A stretch of 64,000 nucleotides of DNA, taken from the NCBI GenBank assembly GCA_019914995.1, contig CM034129.1:4477725-4541724 (forward strand). The letters run 5' to 3'. The DNA comes from Acanthochlamys bracteata (Eukaryota > Streptophyta > Magnoliopsida > Pandanales > Velloziaceae). Under the pieces are notes generated by a model. The model did no database searches. It saw only the letters and a program-made list of their open reading frames with translations, and had not been told where the DNA came from. A program made the translations under genes and the position numbers. Each line of letters opens with the position of its first letter. Within the stretch, counting starts at the first letter, position 1. This document shows, one piece after another, positions 53,144 to 64,000 of this stretch.

Positions 53144-54597
53144 CTATGGCAATTTGTTAACAAAGTTGCAATCTGTTCTAATCTCTCCTTCATTAGCAGT
53201 GAGTACTTGTGCATTGCCAAGGTTTGTCATGGACACAGCAAACTGTTGGTAGAAGAGCATCGGCTGCGAGGCTAACGCGTCGATCAACGGTGAAGTACGT
53301 GAGTTGGAGAGCAGAAGCTGGTCAGTGGAGAGCAGTCCCATTTTCTTCCCAGATTTTTGTGGTAGGATTCATCGAACTTCAATGGTGTTGTTGCGTCAAG
53401 TTCAACAAACTCAAGATGCCAATTGGCATTTGCGTTTCAAGTAGTTCAGGTAAAACGGATTGATTGAAGGGTCTGGCTTCCCAGTGCACTTGTAGTTGTA
53501 CATCTTATCCTGAATCACACCGCAACTGCACCTTCCGATGGTATGTGATCCTGCATTATTACGTATTCAAAATTTATAGTCTTTATTGAATCTACCATGC
53601 CTAATGATTAACTTTTTGTAAGTACCTGAGAGAACGGCAAGGTCAAGTAGTGTCAAGCCCTTCGACTGGAAGAACTCGATAAGGTGGGTAACGTTCTCCT
53701 GCCCTGCAGGGACGAGATTTCCTTCCTTGGCAAGGGAAACACGTCCATCTTTCCGGCCGTAAGGCACTGCCCCAGAATGGCCCTCCAATTTGTTACAGCA
53801 ACCATGAACATAACTCAAACCATGAACATACATACAACAATTTGAATAGCTGAGTTTTTATGAACCTTGACGGTAGCGTCCCTAGCAGCGACGGTGAGAA
53901 TGTCAGTACATGAGACGGTCTTCGGGCAATGCTTCTCAACCTCAGCCTTGATGTCGTCGATCTCTTCGAAACCTCTGAGAGTGGCGCTAGCTTTTGCGTT
54001 TCTCTCGCTTCCCGGGTGGTCTAGTAGGTAGATGCATCACATCCCTGCAAACATATACGTTTCATGGTCGGCATGAAGACACAAGTCATTGATCATAACT
54101 GCAAGTGTCAGTAACGTACACTGACAGCGCAGTCGTGGAAATGAAGGGCGAATTATGGATGCCATAAGGGTGTGATCAATTCCACTCCATGCCCCAATCC
54201 TTCGGCTTATGATTGCCTCCAAATTGGGAGACGAAGCCTGGTAATAGCTGTAGGATATATAGCCCGTAAGAGTCGCTGGATGGCACTACTGGTGCGTGTG
54301 GTCGGTACTTAACCGGAGCTGGTGTCAGCTTCGTTTGTCCCGTTGGTGCCTTCACCGGATTAACAGCAATTGCCATTACAAAGTAAGCGTTGGTTAATAA
54401 GAGATCAAAGTTTAACCGAAGCCATGATTGCAATGAGCTTCCGCAACAGCTAGTTCTTGAATGGATGGAAGCCGAGTTTTTGTAATGGGTCGTGCAAGCC
54501 ATGAGTGCACGAACTGCACCGGCGATGATATGCACGTTGACATTCTTGCAACAATCATGAGAAGGCAAATGGAAACTAGGAAATTTACATATTTCAA
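53144..54597 (-). pseudogene. Class III peroxidase pseudogene (peroxidase 7-like)
   Basis: Secreted heme peroxidase family of plant cell walls. Blocks in transcription order: a signal-peptide-like start at 54597 (MKYVNFLVSICLLMIVARM); YYQASSPNLEAIISRRIGAW and LMASIIR followed, out of frame, by the distal-heme motif FHDCAV; HPGSERNAKASATLRGFEEI with TVSCTDILTVAARDATV; VPYGRKDGRVSLAKEGN with NVTHLIEFFQSKGLTLLDLAVLSG; HTIGRCSCGVIQDKMYNYKC with the proximal heme His; and MGLLSTDQLLLSNSRTSPL ending in NFVNKLP (stop 53144-53146). The expected RGCDASILL after FHDCAV is missing. Several frame changes and an in-frame TGA after KCQLAS break it. Introns are kept, so it decayed from a normal gene copy. 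Confidence 0.88.
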
Positions 54598-54817
54598 TTG
54601 TGCATGAAAAGTTGGCGGTACATGTTCAACCGCTCATATAAGGAGATAAAAAAAAAACAGATGTAGAGTAGAACGACTCGTTCCTGGCCTGCTTGCTGGA
54701 CCTTGTAAAAAAAAAATTGTGTAACTAGGTAAAACTGTGGTTTTTCTTAAGCAGTAACAAAAAAGTAAATTAGTTTTTCAAGTTCTCGCAAGAAGTAAAA
54801 CGCTTCAGAAATCTATT

Positions 54818-55020
54818 AGAGAGTGTTAAAAAATATTTATAAAAAATATTTTTATTATATTTTAGAATACGAAATTTATTTTTTTATTTTAAAAATAAAT
54901 AATATAAAATTTTATGATGTACAAATTTTTTATAATTTTAAATTTTAAATAAATTTTATAAAATAAATAAAAATTTTATTAAAAAATATTATTTTAAAAA
55001 GTAATGCCAAACGCATATTT
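54818..55020. repeat. AT-rich MITE-like element
   Basis: The left end AGAGTGTTAAAAAATATTTAT and the right end, read inward, ATGCGTTTGGCATTAC, around an AT-rich body of about 200 bases. The right end matches the GCGTTTGGCA family signature. Confidence 0.5.
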
Positions 55021-55338
55021 GAAAACCTGTGCATATAATAAATTTAAAGAAAATAACAATTTTGTAAAACACAAGATTTTAATTTGTATGTGATGAAAAA
55101 TAAAGAAAATAAGTTTATTTATAGTCTTTTTAATTACAAAATAGAAAAGAAATACAAAAATTATAAAAAAATATTACATAAGATAAAGGAAAGAAATAAT
55201 GAAATATTATATAATTTTAAAAATAAAAAAGATTAGAATTTTTTTTAGTGCTCTCTCTCAAGTTGGGGATGGAGGAGAGCAATTGACGACGTCTATTTTG
55301 CCTTAAAGATGGAAAAGCTATCGCCTCCGAGTGGTTCA

Positions 55339-55588
55339 GGGCGTGTTTACCTTAATAAAAAAAATAGATGAAATAAATTTTTTTAAAATGAATTAAAAAA
55401 ATTAAATTAAAAATTTAAAATATTTAGTAAAAATTAAAATTATATATTAATGTAATATTTATAGTAAGTTTTAAAAATAATTTTTAAAAAAATTTTATTA
55501 ATAAAAAATTTTATTTAATTTTTGTATGTATTTTATATTGAAAGTAAGTTTAAAAAAAAGTGAGTCTGGGGTGTTAGTAAACACGCCT
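55339..55588. repeat. AT-rich MITE-like element with clear inverted ends
   Basis: The left end GGGCGTGTTTAC and the right end, read inward, AGGCGTGTTTAC match over 11 of 12 bases. Length about 250. Only 16 bases separate it from the next element. Confidence 0.7.
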
Positions 55589-55604
55589 TTAATAGAAATA
55601 TCAT

Positions 55605-55866
55605 GGAGCGTTTTGGAGTGCTTATGAAATAGAGTTTTTTTGGAATTAAAAATATTTTTATTGTTGTTGAAAAACGAGCTATATTTTTTTTACTTTCAAA
55701 AAAATAATAAAAATATGTAATAAAAATATTTTACTCCGTAGAATTTTTCTACGCTTGTTAAATTTTTAAATAAATTTTTTATATATTTATAAAATATATA
55801 TTAAAAAATATAAAATAGAGAAAAATTGAAAAGCAGCTTTTGAAACACTCAAACAAACGCACTCTA
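55605..55866. repeat. AT-rich MITE-like element with clear inverted ends
   Basis: The left end GAGCGTTTTGGAGTGCTTATG and the right end, read inward, GAGTGCGTTTGTTTGAGTG, are imperfect inverted repeats. The subterminal GTGCTTATGAAATAGA matches the family block. Confidence 0.65.
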
Positions 55867-56174
55867 AACTTATATGAAAATTTTCACGGTAATAAGATCA
55901 AGCTAAATATTGAGCATGCACTTTTGCATTGATAAAAACAAAAGTTAATTATTATGTTTCAGTTACAATTAAATTAAAATTTAAAATAAATTATAAATTG
56001 CTACTAAAATGCGTAAAATTATTTCAAAATCTAAATTTAAAATTAAGAAAGTGAATTTGGAGTAACTAAAACATGCTTCTTAATATAAGCAGGAATTCGA
56101 AAGTTCCTGAAGGTATTATAATGTCATTGGAACACAAATGTTATCAACTCATCAAGCCATTCATTGACAATTAT

Positions 56175-56415
56175 TGAAGAAATATTTAAAAATACTTATG
56201 AAAAGAAGCTTCTTTAAAATAAAAGGTATATTTAATTTTTTTAAAATAAAAGTTTAATATTTTAACCTAAAAAATAAAAACTATAATATAAAAATTATAT
56301 GACTACGATTATGTATATATATATTTTAAATTTTATAAATATTATAATAAATTATTTAAAATATAAAATTTATTTGAAATGATAAGAATTTGAAATGCAT
56401 TGCCAAACGTTACGT
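56175..56415. repeat. AT-rich MITE-like element
   Basis: The left side carries AAATACTTATGAAAAGAAG and the right end, read inward, AACGTTTGGCAATGC. Length about 240, no ORF. Confidence 0.5.
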
Positions 56416-57088
56416 TAAACTCATCAAACCATTCATTAACAATTATAAATAAAAATATTATAATTTTGTGGCGTAAAGTTAATGTTTTTTAAATTTCAAA
56501 TAAAATTTTATTGTAGTATTATGAAGAAAAATTTTGACTTAAAAAGTTTTAAAAATATTTGCAAAAAGTCATAGCAAACATGGCTTCACTCAACCTGCCT
56601 CGATCATTTTCTTATCCGACCAAACCTAAATGCAAAGCAAGCGCTTCGTTACTTTGATTGCAACACGTCACCGAACCCAACCACAATCCCCAAACGTATG
56701 AGTTGGCTATTATTAGCTCAATCAATTAATAAAATAAAATAAATAAATGAATTAAAACTAAATTCCAGAAAAAATTGAAATAAAACTGTTCTGGAGATCG
56801 ATCGATTTGCTGTAACGGATCTTCACGTTTCCCCAAAAACACCAATCCCTTTTGTTCAAATTCTAAATTTCCAATTAGATTTTGCATATTTCCGCTTAAA
56901 TTTTATAGGTCTATTCTTTTTGTATTCTTTGATTTGTTTGTAGTTGTAGTTCTGGAGAGATTCATTCTTTTTGTTGAGAATTCGAGATCTAACAGAATTT
57001 GTTAACCATATCGAACTGGGGGACTGGTTCTGGATTGGGAGAAATCTTAGTAACGGAGATTGAAAGATTTGAAGAGAAATTTTGCGGG

Positions 57089-60000
57089 ATGGCTTCAGCA
57101 CAGGTGTTGCCGTCGAGCTCAGGTGCTTCTAACAAGAAGCAGGGGCACCTTGAATTGGGCAGGAAGAAGGTGGGTGTTTAAATCTTCTCGTTGAGAATCT
57201 TTTGTGTTAGAGTCGACAGAGATTTGTGTTGGATTCTTCGCTTTTTTTATTGTTGTTGGGAGTTTGAATTGGTTTCTCAACGTTGTTACCTGAAGAATGT
57301 TGTGGTTGTATATGTAATTGTTCCGCATGAACTGCTAAGTCTTAGATAAAAAGATCCTCTTTTCTATTTAGAAGAAGTACAATTAGGTTCTGCAATGTGT
57401 TTATTATAGCAGAATTTTCGAGATTGAGGTGGAGCTTTCCTTAATATACAGGTATAGTTGATACCAAGAGCTTACAATTTCATCTTGGTATAGCTGTTTG
57501 GTTAGCACTATTGACGAATTTGAAAAAAAGACTGCATTTTTTTGTCAGGATCATAGCCCAATCAAGTGTCTCACCTGTGCTAGGTTGCAGTAGGGTAGTG
57601 GCCATGTATTATGATTTTACTTTTCATTACGACAAAGCGTCCATGCTTAGCTGGTATTTGGAAGTAGAGTTTACAATACAAATGAGCGGGCATTGCATGT
57701 GTCGTGGAAATTAAAGTAATATAGACCATTTCTATGTATGAATCATAATGGATTCTGAAAATTAGATCGGGCTGCCTGGGTAGGTGGGTTGCTGGCAAGG
57801 TGTATTAGCTTGTAACTTACTGCTTGACAAGAGTTTGCAGCTAAGAAGTTGCAGGCTTTAACCATGGTTACCTGTAACTTTACAAAACCAACAAATTGGT
57901 AATAAGAGAAGTTCCTAGAGAATATCTACAAGAAGAAAATTGGAAGTATATCAAGAAACCTTTGTAGGATAAGAAGCAGATTAAGAGAAGATTACAAGTA
58001 ACTTGGTATTGACCATCTTCCAAAACGACATGCTTATCCATCCTAGTTGCCACATTGGGCACTTCATGTCCCATACTTCTCTTTGAACACCTTGGTTTCC
58101 CTCCAACTCTTGGAACTGGAATAGTAATTGAAAAGCTCCAGAATCGAAATCGGAATGAGTAATTCTAAATATGTTTGGTTATCCAAGGAATCGGAACCAA
58201 ATTCCATTTGGAATTGAAGTCTTATTCAAGTAAAACATTGGAAATTAGTAAAAGAAGAGGAACCCTATTCTGGATGGATTATAATTGGAATCGGAGCACC
58301 TCCTTACCAAACAACAATTGAAGTCATCGATATTAATTCCAGTTGTTGGGTTGACTTTTCTTTAACGAGGCAAGCCCAAAGTTTCCATCAAAAATACATT
58401 ATCCATCCTGATTCCAACACAGGGTAGCTTTTTTCCTTCTGTCCTTGATTTTGGTTAATGTATTATGTTGGAGTCACTTTACTCTTCTTAAACAATAATA
58501 GCATCTTGTTTTGTTGGTGATCTAAAGAAGACTGGAAATTATTAAAATTTTTCCCTTTTTGGAAGTCGACGCGCAATTTAGGAGTATGCCACATCTCTGA
58601 TTTGACTCCCTGTCAATTAATAAATAATATTTTTGTTATTTCTAAATTCTATTTTCCTTTAGTTAGAAGAATTTCGTAAGAAGAAAGCTGAAGGACGAGC
58701 AAAAAAAACTGCATCTGTTGGGCAAGGTCAACCTGCTGAAATGGACCAGACAGCTAAAGTACCTCAAAACATCCAAATTATGGAAGATGAAGCTAAATCT
58801 GACACTAATCGTATCAACCAAACTTCTGGAGCAAACACAGATAGTGAAGCTAAAATTGTTAATCCATCAGAAAATTTTGATAATGCTTATTTGGATGAGG
58901 GGCATTCTAAACCATCTATATTGCCCCAGAACAACTATGCCCCATTAAGTGAGTTTAGGCAAGAAAATGGGAGGGATGATTCATCTGGATCATGTGGACG
59001 CTCTGAAATCTCTGAAGTACCCAATGGTTATTATGATTATCAAGGTTATGCAAGTCGAAATCGTGATCAGATACTTGAAAATGGATCCGGTGAAACCATG
59101 GAAGCGTACCACCCTCATCCTTCGACTTCAAGTAATAGATTTCCGAGTGTTCAAGTTGAAAAGTATTTCTCGGGCCCTTATTCCTCGAATACAGAGCAGT
59201 CTGCAGAAATTAGTACTTCTTTTAGCAGTAGCACGGCCTTCACTGGGAGATCAGATTTTGATCTTGCAAGTGCGACCACTGATGTGTTAAGCCACAACAA
59301 AAGGAACACTTTGGGGATCTCCAACAATTCTCATACAGGTGATTCTAATTTCCAAGGTAACTTGGTCTCAAGTTATGCCAAATTACTTATGCATGATCCT
59401 TTTTAAGTCATAATTCATTCTTCTTTGCTGTTGCTTGTCTGATAAATAAAATGTAGACTTGGCTTCTGGAGTTGAGCAGTATCCTTCTATTAAATTCAAT
59501 CAAAGCAGTGACATCAAATCTGATGGAGGACGAAGTAAGATAGCTGATTCTATCAGTCGCCACCTTAATCTTGAAGGTTCTTCTTGGCGTCTGTCAGAGC
59601 CTTCTTCTGTAGATTATCGTTCGGGGTTTAAAAGTTCCTTTAGTGAGCAATCATTGCCATCAAATCTCTATGGAGCTACTCCTGGTCGCTCTAGACCATC
59701 TTTCTTGAACTCTCTTGGCATGCCTAGAGTTTCTTCAACACCTCATGTGCCATTTAATGAGGCCGAGAACGCTAATTCAGAGGTATCTAACTCACAGATA
59801 GAGGAATCTCGCTTCTTGACTTCCCTTCAGCAGGATATTCAATCAAAGGACCATTCTTTTATAGCAAAAATGCCTGAAATCAATACTAGTGAGCTGTCAA
59901 TGAAATCTCCAGTTTCTACTGAAGATGGCCAGCGACACGTGCAGGATCTAGGAAATAATCACGTGCAAGCAGACTCTGGTTTTCTGGGCGTGAAGAAGGA

Positions 60001-63000
60001 TGAAGACTTTGCTACCCTTGAGCAGGTAACTGATGTTATTTATTTACACATTTTGCAAAATTGTTATGCTAAACAGACAAATAAACAGCATGCTTAGTGA
60101 ATAATAAATCAGTTTACCTTGTGGATGACAAGTGCTAATGATCACATAAACATTTTCACTTCTGCATTTACGTAATCTCTAGCCAATAAAAGAAGAATCC
60201 TATTCTAAGTTTAAGCCACATTTTCCACTCTTTGTTGTCTCATTTCTGTCTTTAGTGTACCCTATATTCATTTGGTGTTGAGTTCGTTTTTAGCTAAGGC
60301 TTTACTTACCTCAGATCTAACTCCTCACAGCCGTCATACTCGGCCATTTTTTGCTACCCTCGTGCTTTGCTGCAGAACCAGAACATATGTCAAGTGGTCA
60401 TGATGTTAAGTATAGAAGCCATACTAACTCTCTATTATCTGTTCTCATTCTATTTGCTACTTTTAATTTTGTGGTAGTTGTAGTAGGGGAAGGTAGTAAT
60501 CTTATGGCTGTCATAATTCTGCCATGCAACTGACAATCTCGGGAAAAAGATGGTATGATACTCTGGACGAAGTCAAAATGGCGAGCTGCAATGACTTTGG
60601 CCTGTCTCATAATGTATCTAAATAAATAGTAGACGATATTAACTGAAAATGTAAGTGTGTCTTTTAGTTTCCTCATGAGTAGTTGACGTTGAACATTTTT
60701 TATGTTCATTAAATTTAGCTTTTAGGAAAGGATACAGAGTTAAATCTATTAGCCTGCATTAATCTCTGTGCTCACACCTTGGCCTTGCTGTATGTGAAGA
60801 TTTCATTAGTAAACTAAGATCATATCAGACCAAATGAAAATAAAAAGGATGAAATAGTATTGGGACGATATTTAGATGGCAAAGTACAGACCGTGGTGCT
60901 AAGATAAATCTATTTTTGTGTTTTGTTCTTTTGGTTTCAAGAAGTAATGGTACTAGCAGTATCAATATTTAGTCTATTAATTTAAGTTTAATCTTTTGAA
61001 AATCTGATACTTAAGGTTGAAATGGCACAAACTTCGTTCTTCTACGCTTTCAACATAGCCTCTTAATTCGCCTACGATGATATTAGTTCAATTTTTCACA
61101 TTCATCATTTAACATTCTTTATATTTAGTTTTATTTCCTTATTACTGAATGTCAGTTAGGTATCTTTAGATTGTGGTGAGTGATGTCAATTGTCTTTTGC
61201 ATTGACGAATTTTGTTGAACATTTGTGATTGAGATAGTTGGTTTCATTTTTTTGAAGTGTAGATTTTCCTTATATATTGGCATCTCTATGCAAGAGAGGC
61301 ACTATACCTCTCTTGATGAGAATTTATGATTGCTTGGTGCTATCTGCCATAATTTTCCTACGTGCAATTTCTGGTCAAGCAAAAATAGTTTCCTTTGACT
61401 TGATAGTGTCCTTCTCTGTAGCACATTGAAGATTTAACACAAGAGAAGTTTGCATTGCAACGAGCTCTTGAGACATCAAGGGCATTAGCTGAGTCCTTGG
61501 CCACTGAGAATTCATCGCTGACAGATAGCTACAATCAGCAGGTCTGGCTGCTTTACTTTGGTTTTGCATATTCACACTAGCTCTCAAATTTTTGTATGCT
61601 ACACTGTTTGCATTGCTTTTTGCTGGTTCCCCATGAATTTTTACTCGAAGCACACGATGTTTTTGGCTAAGCTATTTGTTCTGTTAGGGTTATGTGTCAT
61701 GGAAGCAAAACTGTAACAATGTAGGCCTACTTTTGGAAGGATATATAATAGAGCCCCAATCAGGAGTATTTACTTGCACAATGAATAAACAACCTGTGCT
61801 TCCTGAACAACTTGACGTAGGAAGTGGTAATTTGCAATCAGAACATGTGCCACCATTCTTTGGAGAAATGCTGCTCGGTGATACTGAAATGCAGGTTTCA
61901 TAACAAAAATGTTATATGTTGCACTCAGTTTTGTGTAGCTTAGTTAAGAAGATAAGTATGCCGAATAATTAGGCGGAAAATTAATTTGAAGTAGGTTCAG
62001 TTTGAACATGGAAGGTTCAGCTTGAGCATTAGAAGTCGAACTCTTATGTTAAAGATTGGGAAATAGGTCGACTCCCCTAATATCAGTAGGTTCAAAATGG
62101 TTGCCTTCTTTGTTTTATGGAAAATTTATTGAAGTGCTTCAACAGTTTGTGGCTGATATAATTTAATTATAAGGGCGTTGACTTTTATCGATATGTTGTT
62201 ACATGCTACTCTATTGTTTTCTGCAAGACTGCAAATTGTATGAAATGCTACATGATACCATGCATCATGCTTCACAATCTTTAAGGAGCAGTTGAGAAGC
62301 TGGCATAAGTCTTTGGCTCAAGTAGGTCATCTCTAGGTCTTTTTGATAAAATATGTGTTAATGTACATTATACATCTGCTGGGTATACAGAAAAAGTTGG
62401 GTTTGTCTTGCTGCCATTCCTTCCATTGTGTCCCATCCTTCTCCTATGAAGTCTCTACCATGATTATGGGTGCTAGGCATTCTTACTCTTAGATACAGCT
62501 TCTCAAAAGACTTGTACACGACTTTATTGAAGGGCTTTTAATGAAGCAATATAGTATTTTATTTAACAGAACATATGCTGCTTACATTCAAGTTATCTCT
62601 TCAATTTGGCTTTTACAGTTGTATTGAGATAGTATGTACATTACAGAGTTACATGTAATGAGCTCCTTTATGTCTACCCTGCTCGTCTTAAAGTTCCTTC
62701 ATTTGAAACTATTATTCTTCTGAAAAGCATAACTTCAATTTTCAGGGAGAACTGGTCAGCCAACTAAGATCTGACTTGGAAAGTTTGCAGGAGGAGATCA
62801 AGGCTCAGTTGGTCAGTCATCTTGCAGCACAATATCTTCTCCTTATTGTTTTGCATCTTGCCTTTGGTGGTAGATTATAAACATACAGTGACTTTTATAT
62901 ATACCAGCAAGTTTTTTATTTAAAAGCGTCAAAGTGCTACAAGTCTACTAAAACTATTTTAGGTTCTTAGTCTAGATTACGGTACGATATGTTTGACTCA

Positions 63001-64000
63001 CACGTTGGTGGTAGCTAAAAGTGATTTCTTGCTCGGGTCTCCCGTTATTGTTGCTGGACGAATATTGCTTATGTGCATTATATTTACAGTCGGAACTTGA
63101 ATCTCTCAAAATGGAGTATGTAAATGCAAAGCTGGAATGCAGCGCTGCTGACGAAAGAGCTAAAGTACTTGCTTCAGAAGTTATTAGTTTAGAAGAGAAG
63201 GTATCTGCTTTCTGCATAGTAGAGTTTATTTTTATGTTTTAGGAAATGGATGCTGATTAGGAAATAAGAGAATAGCTAAAACTCCTAGTCTATGTTCTTC
63301 AATGCCAATTACTGCTCTTGCAGTAGTTGAGATGAGAAGGATCTCTTGGTATTGCTCTTTTTCTGTTGAGAAGCTAATTTCAACTTCAGAAGAAAATACT
63401 TGTTACTTGTTTTGAAGAAGTAAATTTTGTTTACTTTTATGGAAGCACCATTTAGTTCCTGAAGTTCCATTGTTACTTTTGACTTTGGTTTGTTGTTATT
63501 TAAATCATCAGCTATTAAGCATATTTGGTCTCTCACACAATCTGTTAAGGGGAAAAATTCTTGACCGGTCATTCTTTACATAAAGAAGAGGATTCCGGAT
63601 GGATGTCCATACTATGTCAATGTTTTTTAAATGCCACATCTCATTATGATGTTTTATTGATTTTACATTTTTTTTACTGCTATCGACATAGAATTGGTGC
63701 ATGAACTTAAAGAGTGGGTGTGCCAATTGATGGGGCATATGCTTAGTAACTTACTAGACATCTTTGGCTATAGAACCAAAGGTCAACCATTTCTAAAGTA
63801 AATATGATCTAATTGGCCTTTTTGCTACTTCACCTACAAGTTTGATAAAAGAAGCACCAAAAAGCATTACTACTGCTTTTAAATTGGGATTATTAATTGT
63901 AAGTCTTATTTTAACACTTAAGTGGCTTCCATGTAATCTATCTTAGTGTAATATATTGATGGAACTGGATGTCTATGGAAAAGGCAGAATTGGAGGACTT
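57089..64000 (+). CDS. BLI: BLISTER (Polycomb-associated coiled-coil protein), 5' part of gene
   Basis: BLISTER in Arabidopsis is a nuclear protein that binds the PRC2 methyltransferase CURLY LEAF and affects development and stress responses. Exons: 57089-57169, 58663-59356, 59457-60025, 61422-61541, 62746-62811 and 63090-63200; phases agree. The start MASAQVLPSSSGASNKK and the following LEEFRKKKAEGRAKK match the family N-terminus. The middle (exons 2-3) is Ser/Asn-rich and probably disordered. From LEQHIEDLTQEKFALQRALE onward it becomes coiled coil: SLATENSSLTDSYNQQ, GELVSQLRSDLESLQEEIKAQ, SELESLKMEYVNAKLECSAADERAKVLASEVISLEEK. A possible extra in-frame exon at 61688-61894 is described in the findings. 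A coding-like fragment (AELEDL) touches the right edge, but its exon start is unclear. The rest of the gene lies outside the window. Confidence 0.9.

Larger units (their letters stand above)
54598..57088. other. Intergenic region dense in AT-rich elements, then BLISTER promoter
   Basis: At least four MITE-like elements lie between 54.8 and 56.4 kb. The BLISTER promoter and leader occupy roughly 56600-57088. No gene seen. Confidence 0.5.

Overview
This is a nuclear contig from a flowering plant, almost certainly a eudicot. Coding exons are short and separated by AT-rich introns with GT..AG borders. Intergenic DNA is very AT-rich, and every recognisable gene is plant-specific or has its closest remembered relatives in plants (photorespiratory aminotransferase, CAR-type C2 protein, type II metacaspase, class III peroxidase, BLISTER). 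I cannot name the species. All family calls come from remembered protein families, not database searches.

Layout. 1-5299: 3' part of a peroxisomal glutamate:glyoxylate aminotransferase gene (+). 6402-9277: an eEF1B-gamma gene (+) with an early in-frame TGA and a late one-base frameshift. 10281-13003: a Yippee-like gene (-) with one extra base in exon 1. 13798-16005 (-) and 16825-18842 (+): two intact CAR-type C2-domain genes, head to head around an 819-bp shared promoter. 19753-22151: a seven-exon LHW-like bHLH-MYC_N protein gene (-). 22.2-28.3 kb: intergenic. 28.3-30.6 kb: a decayed GT92 (galactan synthase-like) pseudogene. 35166-36850: an intact DNA-3-methyladenine glycosylase I gene (+). 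40.6-43.9 kb: a type II metacaspase pseudogene (-). 47458-52578: a RING-HC protein gene (+). 53.1-54.6 kb: a class III peroxidase pseudogene (-). 57089 to beyond the right edge: the BLISTER gene (+).

The genes form no single pathway; this is an ordinary mixed plant gene neighbourhood. Two themes stand out. First, five of eleven gene loci carry disabling changes while keeping introns. Three are plainly decayed. The other two (eEF1B-gamma, Yippee) have only one or two point lesions in otherwise perfect coding sequence, so recent inactivation and assembly error both remain possible. Second, the intergenic DNA holds about a dozen AT-rich elements of 200-480 bp whose ends resemble G(A/G)GCGTTTGG, several sharing a subterminal TACTTATGAAATAAA-like block. 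They look like one non-autonomous MITE-type family. I saw no LTR retrotransposon, viral element, CRISPR array, rRNA or convincing tRNA. I found no clearly new biological system; the most novel candidates are a possible 69-codon cassette exon in BLISTER, a coding minisatellite in the RING gene, and the MITE-like family.
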